Below, piece by piece: positions 62,501 through 64,000 of a DNA stretch of 64,000 bases. A program made the translations under genes and the position numbers. Location: positions 15,108,393 through 15,172,392 of the forward strand of contig NC_081550.1 of assembly GCF_901000735.1 (NCBI RefSeq). Reading direction: 5' to 3'. The notes beneath the pieces were generated by a model. That model saw only the letters and a list, made by a program, of their open reading frames with translations. It searched no databases and was not told the origin of the DNA. Each line of letters begins with the position of its first letter. Positions within the stretch are counted from its first letter, which is position 1. The stretch comes from Corylus avellana (taxonomy: Eukaryota > Streptophyta > Magnoliopsida > Fagales > Betulaceae).

Positions 62501-63221
62501 TCTTCCAAAATATCATACAATTATTAGGACACGCCGGGATCTTCTCATACCCGAGGCCCATGTCCCTTAGAAACTTTTTTGCCTCATATGTATTAACCGG
62601 CAAAGCTTCATCACTAGGAGGCAACAACTCATTGATGAACTCAAGAAAAGATGAAAATATTGCGTTACTAAGTCCGCCAACACACTTTAAGTTGTACAGA
62701 TGTACAGTAGCACTAAGCTTGCTATGTTTGGTCCCATCATGAAGTGGCTTCTCTGCCTTCTTAAGCAAGTTACTGTACTTTACTATGTCACTGTCGTCGG
62801 CTTCTTCATTCATAGTTTCTTCATTCCCCTGCACCGCAACTTCAGGCTCACAATTGTCTTCCATGACATCGTGCATGCCGAATAGATCACGCAACATTGA
62901 CCGCATGTTCTCACCCTGTGCTGCGCCTAAACCCTGATCCATGTTCGTGGTAGACGACGTAGAGACTGCAACAGGATCCCGGACAGGCCTCTCCCCGTGA
63001 TAATACCAGGTTCTGTATGCAATCATTATTCCCTTACCCCCTGTCAAATGGTCAAATACCAAATCCGGCGGGTGGCGCTGCTTATTACGACACACCTTAC
63101 AGGGGCAGTGAATTTTTCCATCAGGGATTGTGCAGTTCCTAACTGCAAAGTCCACGAATGATTTACACCCGTCTCTGTATTCCCTTGTACCCCTAGACTG
63201 TGTCATCCAACTCTTGTCCAT
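59586..63221 (-). CDS. CACTA TNP2-type transposase, copy 2 (intact, 4 coding exons)
   Basis: Exons 63221-60859, 60766-60509, 60420-60315 and 60206-59586, all GT-AG, phases consistent: 3348 bp, 1115 aa with no stop. Residues 1-77 are the transposase-associated domain (MDKSWMTQSRGTREYRDGC, CPCKVCRNKQRH). Then the tnp2 core: CPNNCMIFWKNNKDLDTCAV, NPFGNMSTSHRTWPVMLVPY, NLPPWTCMKQTSFILSLIIP, PAYADLSGWPNRGEKACPCC. It is followed by a Lys-rich insert, DUF4218 (MERVFPPSFFTVMVHLVVHL; GCIAEGYIATELVAFCSRYL) and DUF4216 (GETYYGKLTKIIEVEYFD; YVLFKCDWVDNTRDRGYKV). This is the length and order of autonomous plant CACTA transposases, which cut and rejoin the element at its CACTA ends. The intact frame suggests recent activity. 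Confidence 0.94.
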
Positions 63222-63239
63222 AGCGTTAAGTACTGGGAC

Positions 63240-64000
63240 CCTAACTGAATAAATTAAATAAATCTAAGTTAGTTACTTAGATGTTCTTTTATTTTTTGTG
63301 GTTCTTTAACTACATCGTTATAATTTTTTTATTTTCACTTTTAATAAACAAACACATAAATTGACTTTTAATTATAACATCTACATAATCTTAATGTGCA
63401 AAACCTAAGTAAATTACATATGGGCACCCTAAATAAACTACATATAGCTAGTTAGGTTAAATGTTGGTTTTCTTTTTTTCGTTTAATAAACCATTTATGC
63501 ATTTGTATGGAAAGTGTAGATGAAATCCAATATCCAGCTTCAATTCAAATGTTCGTTGTTTTTTACTTTATACGTACGCATATTAGTAATGACATACTTA
63601 ATTATTCTAAGTTTTGTAAATGTAAACATTCACATACGAATCATATATATAGATATGCCGTTGTTAATCAAAACCTACACAAAATATGGGTCTACATCTA
63701 AATGCAAAATTCTCCAGAAAAACATAATTTCAAACTACCAAGGTACGTAATTGTACATGCATGCATGGAAATACATTAAACAATATTCTCACCATATACA
63801 AACCAAACATGTCAAACTATTCAAATATATTACAAAACATATATCTTAAACAAATAAATTACTTACTTAACCTATAAAATTAATTTACATTGTAAATTAC
63901 ATTTTTTTTATATAAATTAATTAATTATCTATTAAATAATTTAATTAATATATATATAATTAATCTATAAATATATAATCTGTATATATATATTTGCAGA
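63240..64000 (-). other. 5' UTR intron region of CACTA copy 2
   Basis: The acceptor TTTATTCAG followed by TTAGGGTCCC lies about 20 bp before the ATG, as in copy 1. The window ends at TATTTGCAGA inside this intron, so the first exon and promoter are not visible. Confidence 0.65.

Larger units (their letters stand above)
57326..64000 (-). mobile_element. CACTA element copy 2, partial (both ends outside the known sequence)
   Basis: Collinear with 47873-54800 at roughly 97-98% identity by eye, with small indels and one 281-bp difference. Both element genes are present. The minisatellite, the left TIR and the subterminal repeats would lie in the gap; the promoter and right end lie beyond 64000. 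It is either a second element or the other haplotype of the first. Confidence 0.9.

Overview
This is a plant nuclear window, most likely from a eudicot and plausibly a woody one; the sequence alone does not fix the genus. It is AT-rich, its genes are split by spliceosomal introns, and it is packed with LTR retrotransposons, CACTA, hAT and MULE remnants, SINEs and a TRIM. Two runs of exactly 100 N (8797-8896 and 57226-57325) are scaffold gaps. Each is followed by sequence that repeats material already present on its left, so part of the window may be counted twice.

Host genes. (1) A complete five-exon tropinone-reductase-like SDR gene on the minus strand (2955-5717, 264 aa). Its first exon reappears alone at 9417-9499 behind the first gap. 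(2) A complete four-exon NF-YC10/DPB3-1-type histone-fold gene on the plus strand (19457-22009, 218 aa). (3) An eleven-exon WD40 gene of the WDR20/CreC type on the minus strand (24225-32400, about 564 aa). It has two GC-AG introns, one questionable donor, and a Ty3/gypsy remnant inside its 3.7-kb intron 4. (4) A two-exon NAC gene on the plus strand (45050-46152) that carries one in-frame stop in the NAC domain.

Mobile DNA, left to right: a retroelement-associated protein fragment (2-736); a palindromic tandem array (1402-2120); a Ty1/copia element lacking its reverse-transcriptase core (11709-15257, LTR also at 7919-8214); a plus-strand retroelement ORF split by a 2.1-kb solo LTR (15505-17643); two related SINEs (33071-33178 and 35870-35968); a hAT element containing copia gag sequence (34016-35133); a hAT MITE (35238-35441); a MULE N-terminal fragment (37753-38190); a 567-bp tandem duplication (38718-39851); a TRIM (40129-40385); a truncated copia RT/RNase H element whose LTR holds a 1-kb solo LTR (40386-43930); and a LINE-type RNase H fragment (43935-44165).

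The right third is CACTA (En/Spm) DNA. A full-length element (46196-56579) lies 43 bp beyond the NAC stop codon. It has 11-bp TIRs, dense subterminal TGACGTGTCA palindromes, a TNP2-type transposase gene and a Transposase_24-type gene, both now broken. A second copy (57326 to the window end) has both genes with uninterrupted reading frames (1115 and 484 aa after splicing). The two proteins would act together: TNP2 as the DDE-type transposase, and the second protein as the likely subterminal-repeat-binding partner. The same palindrome sits just downstream of the TATA box of the transposase gene, which suggests self-regulation. I found no wholly new system. The best leads are this CACTA pair and its palindromes, the splice-site oddities of the WD40 gene, the duplicated exon piece in the reductase gene, and the gap-associated duplications.
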